A stretch of DNA of 64,000 bases from Bacteroidales bacterium (GTDB lineage Bacteria; Bacteroidota; Bacteroidia; Bacteroidales; Marinilabiliaceae), in NCBI GenBank assembly GCA_015061285.1, contig SUWW01000002.1, forward strand, positions 1 to 64,000, written 5' to 3'. Positions 40,779 through 48,869 of the stretch are shown here, piece after piece. The notes under the pieces were generated by a model, which searched no databases, was not told where the DNA came from, and saw only the letters and a program-made list of their open reading frames with translations. Within the stretch, counting starts at the first letter, position 1; every line of letters begins with the position of its first letter. The position numbers and the translations under genes were made by a program.

Positions 40779-43290
40779 CGCGATCTTCTTTCTTGTTTCG
40801 TTTGGTGAGTAGCCATTTCTCGTTGATCTTATAGCGAATCATAAGACGCACCAACGCATGATATAAGTATGGCTGAAGTGTATAGGCTAACAGCAATGCC
40901 GAAACCAAGCCTACTATTGTTGCTACGCCTATCGATTTTAGTGCTGGATGTGTAGCAAAAAGTAGCGAACCAGTACTGATAATAAGCACAAGCACCGAGA
41001 AGAATATCGCAGTCTTGTGATATATCAGTAGCCGTGGCTCCGATTGTGAGCGTGCTTTCGAAAGCAGACCGTCCATTACGAATATGCTGTAATCTACGCC
41101 TATACCAAAGATGAAAGTAGATATAATGATGTTCACCAAGTTGAATTGCATACCCATTATGCCCATCATGCCAAGCACTATATACCAGCTTAGTGTAACA
41201 GGCAAGAATGCGATGAGCGACAACAATATGTTGCGATATGATAGTAATAGCACTATAAATACAAACGCCATAGAGAATCGTAGAGCTATGTTGAAGTCAT
41301 CGTTTATGGCATTTACCATTGCTTCGGTGTAGAACATTGGGTCTACCACCAAGCAGCCTGGTATCTTGTCGATGGCTTTGCCTACAACCGATTTGTTGGC
41401 TTCGGGCATCTGCGCTGGGGTAAATACCATATACACACTATCGGTATGCTCAATAATGTTGACTACTATGCCGCTTGGTATAATCTCAGCTTCGTAGAGT
41501 GATTGTGGCTCAATATCATCTTCTATCATATTGAAGAATGGCGTATAGAACTTTGGCGAGAGACCGTATTTAGCGCACTCTTTGTCGATGCGTCCTTTTA
41601 CGTATGTTATTCTCTCTGGCGTCCAATACTCTTTCCACGCATCGATGTTTTCTTGCGCTTCGTCTTCTGTTAAGAATAATGATGATGCTTTCGAGTAGCC
41701 TTTTATCAAGCCCTTTGCTTTCAACGAATCGCATGTTGCGCTAATCTTGCGGCTTATAAGTAGTGCACTATCTAAGTTGTGCGACGATGCTGCATAATAT
41801 GTCGTTACTTGTCCTGGCTGCGTTTTCGATGCAAGAAGTTCAACCGACTCTGATATTTTAGGCTCGTAGTAGCTTATATTCTTCAAATTAGCATCGAACG
41901 ACACCCAACGTTGCGTATACAGACATACACCAGCTACTATTACTATCAATGCTATCAACCAGCGATGTTGTTCGAATGGGTGAGAGTTGAGTCTTTCGAG
42001 AACTTTGAAAGCTTTCTTCGACTTGCGGTTGCGCTGCGGGTTGAAGAAGTGAGGTAGGAAGACTAAACAGAATGTTGTTGTTCCTATCAAACTGAACGAA
42101 GCAAACAAACCGAAATCTCGCAGCAAATCCGATTGTGTCAGCATCAAGCCCAAGAACGAACCTACTGTTGTCAGACTGCCTAAGAAAATTGGCTTTGCTT
42201 GATCTTGTAGTACGCGTTCGGGGGTGCTAACATACTTATAATGAGTGATTATATGCAAACAATAACTTAGCGCCACTCCGAGCACAATTGCTCCAATGCC
42301 AAGTGCCATCAGCGACATTGTGCCTTTGATGAAATACATCATTGCCAAAGCGAAAAAGGCCCCGTAGCCAACAGGTAAGAGTAGCATAGGTATGGTCGAC
42401 TTGTTTTTGAAGCAGAGCCATATCACTATAAATATTATCACCAGCGAAATCGACAGTGTGAGCGATAGATCTTTCTTCACTTGGCGTGAGTTGTATACGC
42501 TCTGAACTGGTGAACCGTGGTATTGAATCTTTATGTTGGGATACTCTACAACGAATTTGTCAATCTCGTTTTCGAGCATCTCAATTAGTTTGTTTCCACT
42601 TTTCGAGTCGAACGATTTGAAGCCAGGCGAAATGTAGGCCAATGCTATCGTAGTGTCTGGCGTAAAGAAGTGGCTGTTGTAAAGTGTTTGGTTGCTGCCG
42701 AGCCCATTGCGCACTTCTTTTACTTTGTTTATGAGTATGTTGCGCACGCCAATTGGGTCACATGCTATCAAGTCTTTCATCACCATAGCCGACGACGACG
42801 TGAGTGCTTTGTAGTTGCTCTCTATTATCCTTGCTATGTTTTCGTCTGTCAGCAAGGTGTCGATGGCTTCATAAGAGTCGGCATCGATGAATGAAGGGAA
42901 ATTCTCACTTAAGTAGCCAATGGCATCGAGCAATGTCTCCTCGTCCATTTGGTAGAGAATGTCGTCTATGTATTTAGTAGCAGAGTCGGCTTCTTGCAGA
43001 CGAGTTATGAATGTGTCAGTAATTTCTGCAAGTTCATCGGGGTCGGTGTCTTCTTCGCCTTGTGAACTTATGAGAAGAAATATTTTGTCTTTTACTCGCA
43101 GATTAGCGAACGCTAAACTTCCGCTATCTGAATTGTTTGTCGAGGGTAGAAGTTTGGTTATATCTTCTTCGTATTCAATACGTACACCAAAAGAAATAAA
43201 AAGTAAACTGCTTATAACTAAGGCAGTTATACGAGTTTTACGATGCTTAGCTAAATATTGGTATATTCTTAATACTACTTTTGTAATCAT
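40765..43290 (-). CDS. MMPL/RND-family lipid exporter
   Basis: An 841-aa inner-membrane RND-superfamily protein with two sets of TM helices and two periplasmic loops. The N-terminal TM helix (TALVISSLLFISFGV) is followed by a loop of about 220 residues, then TM2-6 (LSLTLSISLVIIFIVIWLCF; MALGIGAIVLGVALSYCLHI; GSLTTVGSFLGLMLTQSDLL), and the second half repeats this with INIIISTFIFGIGVDYSIFV. These 'GIGvDY' motifs are the MMPL proton-relay region. It is the expected exporter of the operon product. Confidence 0.9.
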   Translation of the reverse strand: MITKVVLRIYQYLAKHRKTRITALVISSLLFISFGVRIEYEEDITKLLPSTNNSDSGSLAFANLRVKDKIFLLISSQGEEDTDPDELAEITDTFITRLQEADSATKYIDDILYQMDEETLLDAIGYLSENFPSFIDADSYEAIDTLLTDENIARIIESNYKALTSSSAMVMKDLIACDPIGVRNILINKVKEVRNGLGSNQTLYNSHFFTPDTTIALAYISPGFKSFDSKSGNKLIEMLENEIDKFVVEYPNIKIQYHGSPVQSVYNSRQVKKDLSLTLSISLVIIFIVIWLCFKNKSTIPMLLLPVGYGAFFALAMMYFIKGTMSLMALGIGAIVLGVALSYCLHIITHYKYVSTPERVLQDQAKPIFLGSLTTVGSFLGLMLTQSDLLRDFGLFASFSLIGTTTFCLVFLPHFFNPQRNRKSKKAFKVLERLNSHPFEQHRWLIALIVIVAGVCLYTQRWVSFDANLKNISYYEPKISESVELLASKTQPGQVTTYYAASSHNLDSALLISRKISATCDSLKAKGLIKGYSKASSLFLTEDEAQENIDAWKEYWTPERITYVKGRIDKECAKYGLSPKFYTPFFNMIEDDIEPQSLYEAEIIPSGIVVNIIEHTDSVYMVFTPAQMPEANKSVVGKAIDKIPGCLVVDPMFYTEAMVNAINDDFNIALRFSMAFVFIVLLLSYRNILLSLIAFLPVTLSWYIVLGMMGIMGMQFNLVNIIISTFIFGIGVDYSIFVMDGLLSKARSQSEPRLLIYHKTAIFFSVLVLIISTGSLLFATHPALKSIGVATIVGLVSALLLAYTLQPYLYHALVRLMIRYKINEKWLLTKRNKKEDRDAKI

Positions 43291-43296
43291 TGCTTA

Positions 43297-43662
43297 CTAT
43301 TTCAACACAAAGGTTCCTTTGTAGCTGACGTAAGTAATGCCATCGTTTGATATTGTTGCCTTTGCGTCAACTGAGTCATTGTTGTTTGTTAGAATTATTT
43401 CGAGCTGCAAATGTACTCCTTTTTGTGGAGTAAGCAGTGTGCTAAATCTACAAACATTTATACTCTTTAGGCAAAGTTGTTTGTTTAGGGCATCTTCAGT
43501 ACACTCTCTTATCATTTGAATAGAGCATACCCCAGGCGAAATAGGGTTTCCTGGAAAATGTCCTTGATATATTGGGTGGCTTTCTATCAAACTCACTTCG
43601 TATCGAAAGCCATTTTCGATATTTTCTTTGTTAAGTATGCGAAAGTATGAATCTTTTAGCAT
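43297..43662 (-). CDS. FabZ-like hotdog dehydratase
   Basis: A 121-aa hotdog-fold protein with IYQGHFPGNPISPGVCSIQM. His35 matches the catalytic His of FabZ (HFPGHP.MPGV), but the FabZ acidic residue after PGV is Gln here. It probably dehydrates (or binds) 3-hydroxyacyl-ACP intermediates, or is a partner subunit of the neighbouring hotdog protein. The start MLKDSYFRIL at 43662 leaves a 5-bp gap to the preceding gene; the longer frame (43692) would overlap it by 25 bp. Confidence 0.8.
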   Translation of the reverse strand: MLKDSYFRILNKENIENGFRYEVSLIESHPIYQGHFPGNPISPGVCSIQMIRECTEDALNKQLCLKSINVCRFSTLLTPQKGVHLQLEIILTNNNDSVDAKATISNDGITYVSYKGTFVLK

Positions 43663-43667
43663 GGTAG

Positions 43668-44096
43668 TTATACTGAAAGTTTCATTTGACAATTGGCTAT
43701 TGGTTCTCCATCAATCTCCGATTGTGCTTGAAAAAGGGTGATGTTTCCTACAACTTGTTGAATCTTGACTTTGGTGCGGATTTCTTGACCACTACGAGGC
43801 AATTTACCTGTAATGACAAATTTCTTCACTTCGCCTATGTAGCCAAGCAATGCTTCGTTGTTTCCTTCGATAGTAGCCTTATAACTTGCAAAAGCCGAAG
43901 CCGATTGAGCTATATGCTCAATCAGTCCCGGCTCTGTAAGTTCGCCATCTACGCAGAATATATTATCTGCCTTAATGGTGAGTCCAGATGTGGCTTCATC
44001 TTCGGTCGCGCTATAGAGCGTATCAACCATCAATATCGGCTCACGCTGGAGTAATAATTTTTTTATCGAATCTCCCTGATATAGTGGAGTTCCCAT
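43668..44096 (-). CDS. ApeP-like hotdog dehydratase
   Basis: A 142-aa hotdog protein with KKLLLQREPILMVDTLYSAT and GELTEPGLIEHIAQSASAFA, the layout of 3-hydroxyacyl-ACP dehydratases of the ApeP type found in aryl-polyene clusters ('LlPqR.PmlmvD', 'E.g.ieyiAQa.A'). It lies one base after the acyl carrier protein gene and shares the operon with a second hotdog gene, as in known clusters where two dehydratase subunits act together. Confidence 0.85.
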   Translation of the reverse strand: MGTPLYQGDSIKKLLLQREPILMVDTLYSATEDEATSGLTIKADNIFCVDGELTEPGLIEHIAQSASAFASYKATIEGNNEALLGYIGEVKKFVITGKLPRSGQEIRTKVKIQQVVGNITLFQAQSEIDGEPIANCQMKLSV

Positions 44097-44097
44097 A

Positions 44098-44340
44098 TTA
44101 TTTCATTCTTTCAGCGAGGTAATCGTAGAGAATGCCAAATGTTTGAATCTTAGGCATGTCTGAACCAACGATTTTTACTCCAAAAGTGTTTTCTATAAGT
44201 GCTACCATGTCAACGAGGCTTAAGCTATCGAGTTGAAGGGTCTCTTTGATGTTAGCATCTGGGGTGATTACGCTTTCTTCTACTTCAAATTCCTCTGCCA
44301 ACACGCTGTTGACTTTAGAAATAAGTTCGCTTCTTTCCAT
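44098..44340 (-). CDS. Acyl carrier protein
   Basis: An 80-aa ACP with the phosphopantetheine Ser39 in QLDSLSLVDMVALIENTFG and the acidic helix II typical of carrier proteins. It is distinct from a housekeeping AcpP (which usually has DSLD.VE). It should hold the growing chain made by the adjacent ketosynthase. It lies 37 bp after the ketosynthase gene and 1 bp before the dehydratase gene. Confidence 0.92.
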   Translation of the reverse strand: MERSELISKVNSVLAEEFEVEESVITPDANIKETLQLDSLSLVDMVALIENTFGVKIVGSDMPKIQTFGILYDYLAERMK

Positions 44341-44377
44341 TTGTTATCGTTATTATTATGATGATTTATTTTATTGA

Positions 44378-45598
44378 TTACAAATTCTTTACAATAAGTG
44401 TTGAGTTCGTTCCGCCGAAACCAAATGAGTTCGAAAGGAATACGTCGAAGTGTTTGCTTATGCGCTCAGCTGGTATGTTGAGGTGCATTGAATCTTCGTC
44501 AGGATTCTCGAAGTTGAGGTTTGCTGCTATAAAGTCGTTCTTCATCATCAGCATAGAGTAGATAACCTCGCTTGCGCCTGCCATCCACATTTCGTGTCCG
44601 GTCTGTCCTTTGGTTGATGTTACCTCTGGCTTGTGGTCTCCAAATACTGCTGCAATGGCTTTTGCCTCGTTTGCATCACCTACGTGGGTCGATGTAGCGT
44701 GTGCATTTACGTAGCCAATCTCTTTGATGTCCAAACCTGAACGTTTGATAGCCATCTGAAGTGAGCGTGAAGGACCTTCTACGTTTGGCGAAGAAATGTG
44801 GTCGCCGTTTGCAGAGAAACCATAGCTCAAAATTTCACCGAGAATTGGTGCTCCACGTTTAACTGCCGATTCGTAGCTCTCAATAATTACTGTAGCTGCG
44901 CCACCACCAGGAACAAGTCCATCGCGGTCGCGGTCGAATGGACGCGATGCCTTAGTTGGCTCATTCTCGCGTACTGAGAATGCACTGATACCGTCGAAAC
45001 TACCGATAGAGAATGGATTCACCTCTTGTGCTCCACCGCATACTACTATATCTTGAAGACCATCTCTGATAAGTAACGCGCCAAGACCAATAGCGTGTGA
45101 ACCACTTGCACATGCACCCGATACGGTCAAGTTGATACCTTTGAGCTTGAATAAGCAACCAAGGTTCATTGTTACGGTTGAGTTCATCGATTGGAAGATT
45201 GCTCCAGAGCCTACAAGTGTGGTGTCTTTCTTTTCGCGCATAATGTCTACGCTCTTAACCACTGCATCGGCTGAACTATCGTTGCCATATAGTAAACCCA
45301 CTTCATGGGTGTTGAGATAATCTTGGTCAAGTTGAGCTTGCTTCAATGCATCGCGTGTCGCTACGTATGCATATTTAGCCTCTTCTGGCATATACACACG
45401 CTGACTGCGCGAAAGTTCGCCTTTCAAATCGGGGATGTCCAATTTCGCTGTGAGTGCTGAGCGGAAGCCCATCTCTTTGCGTGTTGGGTCAAATATGATA
45501 CCAGACTTTCCTGTATATAGTGAGTCTCTAACTTCGTCAAGCGTTTTACCAAGGCATGAATATATGCCCATACCAGTAATTACAACTCTTCTTTCCAT
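44378..45598 (-). CDS. Beta-ketoacyl-ACP synthase (KAS II/FabF type)
   Basis: A 406-aa condensing enzyme with the full Cys-His-His triad: Cys163 (VSGACASGSHA), His300 (NAHATSTHVGD) and His335 (GQTGHEMWMAG). The N-terminal VVITGMGIYSCLG and GFGGTNSTLI C-terminus are typical of FabF-like KAS. As the first gene of the operon it would elongate the acyl or polyene chain on the ACP. The window has only one ketosynthase, whereas described aryl-polyene clusters have two or three. Confidence 0.93.
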   Translation of the reverse strand: MERRVVITGMGIYSCLGKTLDEVRDSLYTGKSGIIFDPTRKEMGFRSALTAKLDIPDLKGELSRSQRVYMPEEAKYAYVATRDALKQAQLDQDYLNTHEVGLLYGNDSSADAVVKSVDIMREKKDTTLVGSGAIFQSMNSTVTMNLGCLFKLKGINLTVSGACASGSHAIGLGALLIRDGLQDIVVCGGAQEVNPFSIGSFDGISAFSVRENEPTKASRPFDRDRDGLVPGGGAATVIIESYESAVKRGAPILGEILSYGFSANGDHISSPNVEGPSRSLQMAIKRSGLDIKEIGYVNAHATSTHVGDANEAKAIAAVFGDHKPEVTSTKGQTGHEMWMAGASEVIYSMLMMKNDFIAANLNFENPDEDSMHLNIPAERISKHFDVFLSNSFGFGGTNSTLIVKNL

Positions 45599-45898
45599 TT
45601 CTATAGATTATTCCTTGTCTGTTTTTTACTTGTGTACTTTTTACACCTAAAAATCGATGCGAATTTATTATTAACTCGTTTGTCTTGCAAATTCGGAAGC
45701 TCTTCTAATCGTCTGTACTTGGTGTTTTTATTGACTTTTAACCAAAAATAGGTCGAATTTTGGGTATTTCTACTTAGCTGTTGCTATTAATCGTACAATA
45801 CGAGCTACAACAACGGCTGCATGTCGTTGTTTGCGTACATATAAAAAATGAGGCTGACTTGAAAAAGTCAACCTCATTCGAATATTGATAAGTCTCTA
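45599..45898. other. Intergenic region before the aryl-polyene operon
   Basis: 300 bp holding the upstream region of the ketosynthase (a -7-like TATTTTTG on the minus strand at 45750-45743, without a clear -33 box) and the terminator of the 929-aa surface protein gene. Nothing else is seen. Confidence 0.45.
45843..45877 (-). terminator. Minus-strand terminator
   Basis: On the minus strand ATGAGGTTGACTT pairs with AAGTCAGCCTCAT (13 bp, one G-U) and is followed by a T run. It ends the surface protein gene. Confidence 0.88.
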
Positions 45899-48688
45899 TT
45901 ATTTCACAATAAATTTCTTACCATTCTTGATGTATACGCCACGTGTTGGGTTAACTACCTTGCGACCTGAAAGGTCGTAGATGGTGTTGTCCTCAGCACC
46001 TTGGTTTGCTATGATGTTTTCTACTGGAGTAGGATTCTCAGAGTCCTTCAAGGCTTGTGTTACGGTGAATACAATGTCGCCTGCTCCCGCGGTTATGCTA
46101 TAAGTGCCATCTTCATTGGTGGTGACTGCAACTTCAGCTCCGCCTACGGTAGCTTTTACCGATTCAACTTTGTAGCTTGCTGTTGCTGTTGCTGTGAAGG
46201 TTACTACATCGCCTTCAACAGCTTCTGTTGCTGAAGCGGTAACTTTTACACTATCTGTACCAGTAGCGGTAACGGTGTAAACAGCAGTTGTGATTTCGGG
46301 AATCGTAATTGCTTTGGTTGTGTAGTCGGCGAGGGTAGCGTCTTTTGTGAAACGATAACCAGAGAAGCCAACTTGTGAGCTGTGTTGGAATACAAGGTAT
46401 GACTTGCCAGCCTCAACAGGGAAGTAGATATAGCCCCAGAATGGTTGATTGCCTTGACCGATGATGTTTGCGTCGATTTGTGTAGGTACAGAAGGCTCGC
46501 TTACTTCCGTAGTAGGATTTAGATTATTCGTTACACTATCTTGATATGCAGTGTATGCAGCAAGTTTTGTGTAGTAATCTGCAAGCGAAGCGGTCTTAAT
46601 AGAGTCGATTTGCTCGTTAGAGAGGTATTTCTTGGTGCCATCAGCATTGTTCTGACCGTTGATATAACCCTCTTTTTTGTATTCGATTGCTTTTTCAGTA
46701 GCCTTGTCAACTACGTATGTAATACGGCTTCCCTTGTTTGCCCAAATACCTACTTGAAGTACACCAGCAGCTTTAGCTTCGAATTCGTAGTATAGGCCAG
46801 TCTTAGGAAGTCCCTTAGAACCATCTTCTTCGTAGTAAGTATATTGTGCGCGATATGTACCAGTTGGAGTGCCGTCGGTTACTATTTCTTCAGCAGCGAT
46901 GTCTACGTATGGGTTACCCGTACCATTGAGATAGCTATAGTTAATATCGCCTTGGTTGTTTGTGGTCCATTTGATTTCGTTCCATTGACTTACGTTGCCG
47001 TCTTTGTCGATGAATTGAGCGCCACCACCAGCTTCTGGATTGTCAGCAGGAGTTGTACCACCAACTGCGGTCATGGTAATGTTTTCGGTGCTTGCCTTAA
47101 CAACTGACTTGCCGTCTTCTACGTTGGTAGCGACATTGCTCTCATTTACAACAGATGCGAAATCATCATTGAGTACAACTGAGACTTGTTTCTTGCCATC
47201 AGAGTATACTTTTGTGTTATTGATAACAGTAGTGTAGAATTCACCGAGGTCAACTTCGAATACAGCTGCGATAGTTACGTTGCTTGTTGGCATGGTGAAC
47301 TTGTCTTCTGCAACTTCAATCTCTTTACCTTCTGCATCGGTAACTGTGAGAGAAGCGAGTTTGTAGCCAGCTTCTGGTGTGATTGCCAAAGTAATTTCGT
47401 CACCAGCAGCGATGATTTCGTATTTTGATGAAGTCTTAACTTCGCCATTTTCAACGCCTTCTGCTACAGTTACAGTGAGAGGTGTAACCTCTTCGTATAT
47501 TTTCTTGAGAATGGTGACTTTAGAAATGTAGCCTGGGAGGCCAATACTTGTGAAGTATGGAGCACGAGTTTTGTATGTCTCATACTTCAGAGTGTCTTCA
47601 TTTGCGAAAAGTAAAGTATATTCTTCTCCAGATTTGATGGTAGAAACTCCGCTAACTAATGTGTCGCCATTTGCATTTACAAAGATGACGTCTTCATAGA
47701 AGTTTTTACTCATTGCGTATACCATATCAGAACCATCATTTGCAGTATATTCTACAACGAACGATTGTCCTACTTCAAGGCTATCAATAACAAACTGACG
47801 ATTCTTGTTTTGAATCTTCAAACCATTAGCGTCAACGGTGTTTTCGTCACCGATGTAAATATCACCTAAGGCCTTAGGAAGAACTGTGCCGCTGTATTCT
47901 TTGTAGCCAGTAGTATTGCCATCGCAGCGGTGTTCTTTGCCTTCGCCCATATTAGCCCAGAACTTAGAGTTGCTGCCTAATTTGTTTTTGGTAGCAAATT
48001 TATGTGCAGAGAATACCGATGCTGCTTCAGCTGCATAGTCATAAGTAATGACTTTTTCACCGCGCGTGATAACTACTTTGCTGATAACGCCCTTGAGGCC
48101 TATACTTGCGAAATATGTAGATCTGCCTTTTATTGCTGTAGATGCAACCGTAAGCTCTTCGCCCGATTCAAATGTTGTCTCTCCTGAAACAAGTGGTGTT
48201 GCTACGTTATCAACAAGTTTGGTGAACGATACACTATCGGCATACGAAGTACCCATAGCATAAACCATTTTTTCGCCTTCTGTATTGGGGGTGTAAGTGA
48301 TAGAAAGAACATCTCCTGCCTGCAAACTATCAACTACAAAACCTCGTCCATTGTTGCTTATCAAAAGGCCATTCTCATTGACTTTATTTTCATCGCCAAT
48401 ATAAACGTTACCATATGCAGGAAGGTTTGTGCCTGTATATTCTTTATAACCATTCAATGGATTTGCCTTTCTATCTTCTTTGCCGCTTCCAAGATTCACA
48501 TTGAATTTGTTGCCTAAGTTTGTTTTTGTGGCAATCTTTTGGTTATTGGTTACCTCATTGAATACCGCTTTGTAATCGTAGGTCGCAATAGTTTGCGTTT
48601 CAACTAAACGCTTTGTTGTAGTAGCATCTTGCGCCGAAACTGAAAGCCCCAGAGCAAACGCACTTAATAACATTAAACTTCTTTTCAT
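45899..48688 (-). CDS. 929-aa secreted surface protein with duplicated N-terminal modules
   Basis: A large secreted protein (signal peptide MKRSLMLLSAFALGLSVSAQ). Residues about 33-212 and 213-392 are a duplication: both have 'YDY...F....K.ATK..LG', 'GYKEY.GT.LP', 'YIGDEN.V..NGL.I.N..R.FV.DSL..G' and 'Y.FASIGL.G.ISKV.I'. Then follow a bacterial Ig/InlB-type strand repeat (AAGDEITLAITPEAGYKLAS), a region with an aromatic-rich carbohydrate-module look (about 480-760), a second such repeat (TEAVEGDVVTFTATATASYK) and the C-terminal tail NTIYDLSGRKVVNPTRGVYI. The tail is the short form common in Bacteroidales exported proteins. Function unknown; adhesion or glycan binding fits. Confidence 0.85.
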   Translation of the reverse strand: MKRSLMLLSAFALGLSVSAQDATTTKRLVETQTIATYDYKAVFNEVTNNQKIATKTNLGNKFNVNLGSGKEDRKANPLNGYKEYTGTNLPAYGNVYIGDENKVNENGLLISNNGRGFVVDSLQAGDVLSITYTPNTEGEKMVYAMGTSYADSVSFTKLVDNVATPLVSGETTFESGEELTVASTAIKGRSTYFASIGLKGVISKVVITRGEKVITYDYAAEAASVFSAHKFATKNKLGSNSKFWANMGEGKEHRCDGNTTGYKEYSGTVLPKALGDIYIGDENTVDANGLKIQNKNRQFVIDSLEVGQSFVVEYTANDGSDMVYAMSKNFYEDVIFVNANGDTLVSGVSTIKSGEEYTLLFANEDTLKYETYKTRAPYFTSIGLPGYISKVTILKKIYEEVTPLTVTVAEGVENGEVKTSSKYEIIAAGDEITLAITPEAGYKLASLTVTDAEGKEIEVAEDKFTMPTSNVTIAAVFEVDLGEFYTTVINNTKVYSDGKKQVSVVLNDDFASVVNESNVATNVEDGKSVVKASTENITMTAVGGTTPADNPEAGGGAQFIDKDGNVSQWNEIKWTTNNQGDINYSYLNGTGNPYVDIAAEEIVTDGTPTGTYRAQYTYYEEDGSKGLPKTGLYYEFEAKAAGVLQVGIWANKGSRITYVVDKATEKAIEYKKEGYINGQNNADGTKKYLSNEQIDSIKTASLADYYTKLAAYTAYQDSVTNNLNPTTEVSEPSVPTQIDANIIGQGNQPFWGYIYFPVEAGKSYLVFQHSSQVGFSGYRFTKDATLADYTTKAITIPEITTAVYTVTATGTDSVKVTASATEAVEGDVVTFTATATASYKVESVKATVGGAEVAVTTNEDGTYSITAGAGDIVFTVTQALKDSENPTPVENIIANQGAEDNTIYDLSGRKVVNPTRGVYIKNGKKFIVK

Positions 48689-48869
48689 ACTAATAAATTT
48701 TGAGTTAATATTTATTTGTAAACGTGTATTATCGATTCACAAATTTTTGAAAAAATGCGCGTATTTAGTGCCTTTTGGGGCTCTTTTTTAGGTTTTATTA
48801 ACTATGAATAATGTGCGTATTTTGGGTGTTAAATATTCAAAATAGTTCCTTAGTGTATGTTTATGCTTT

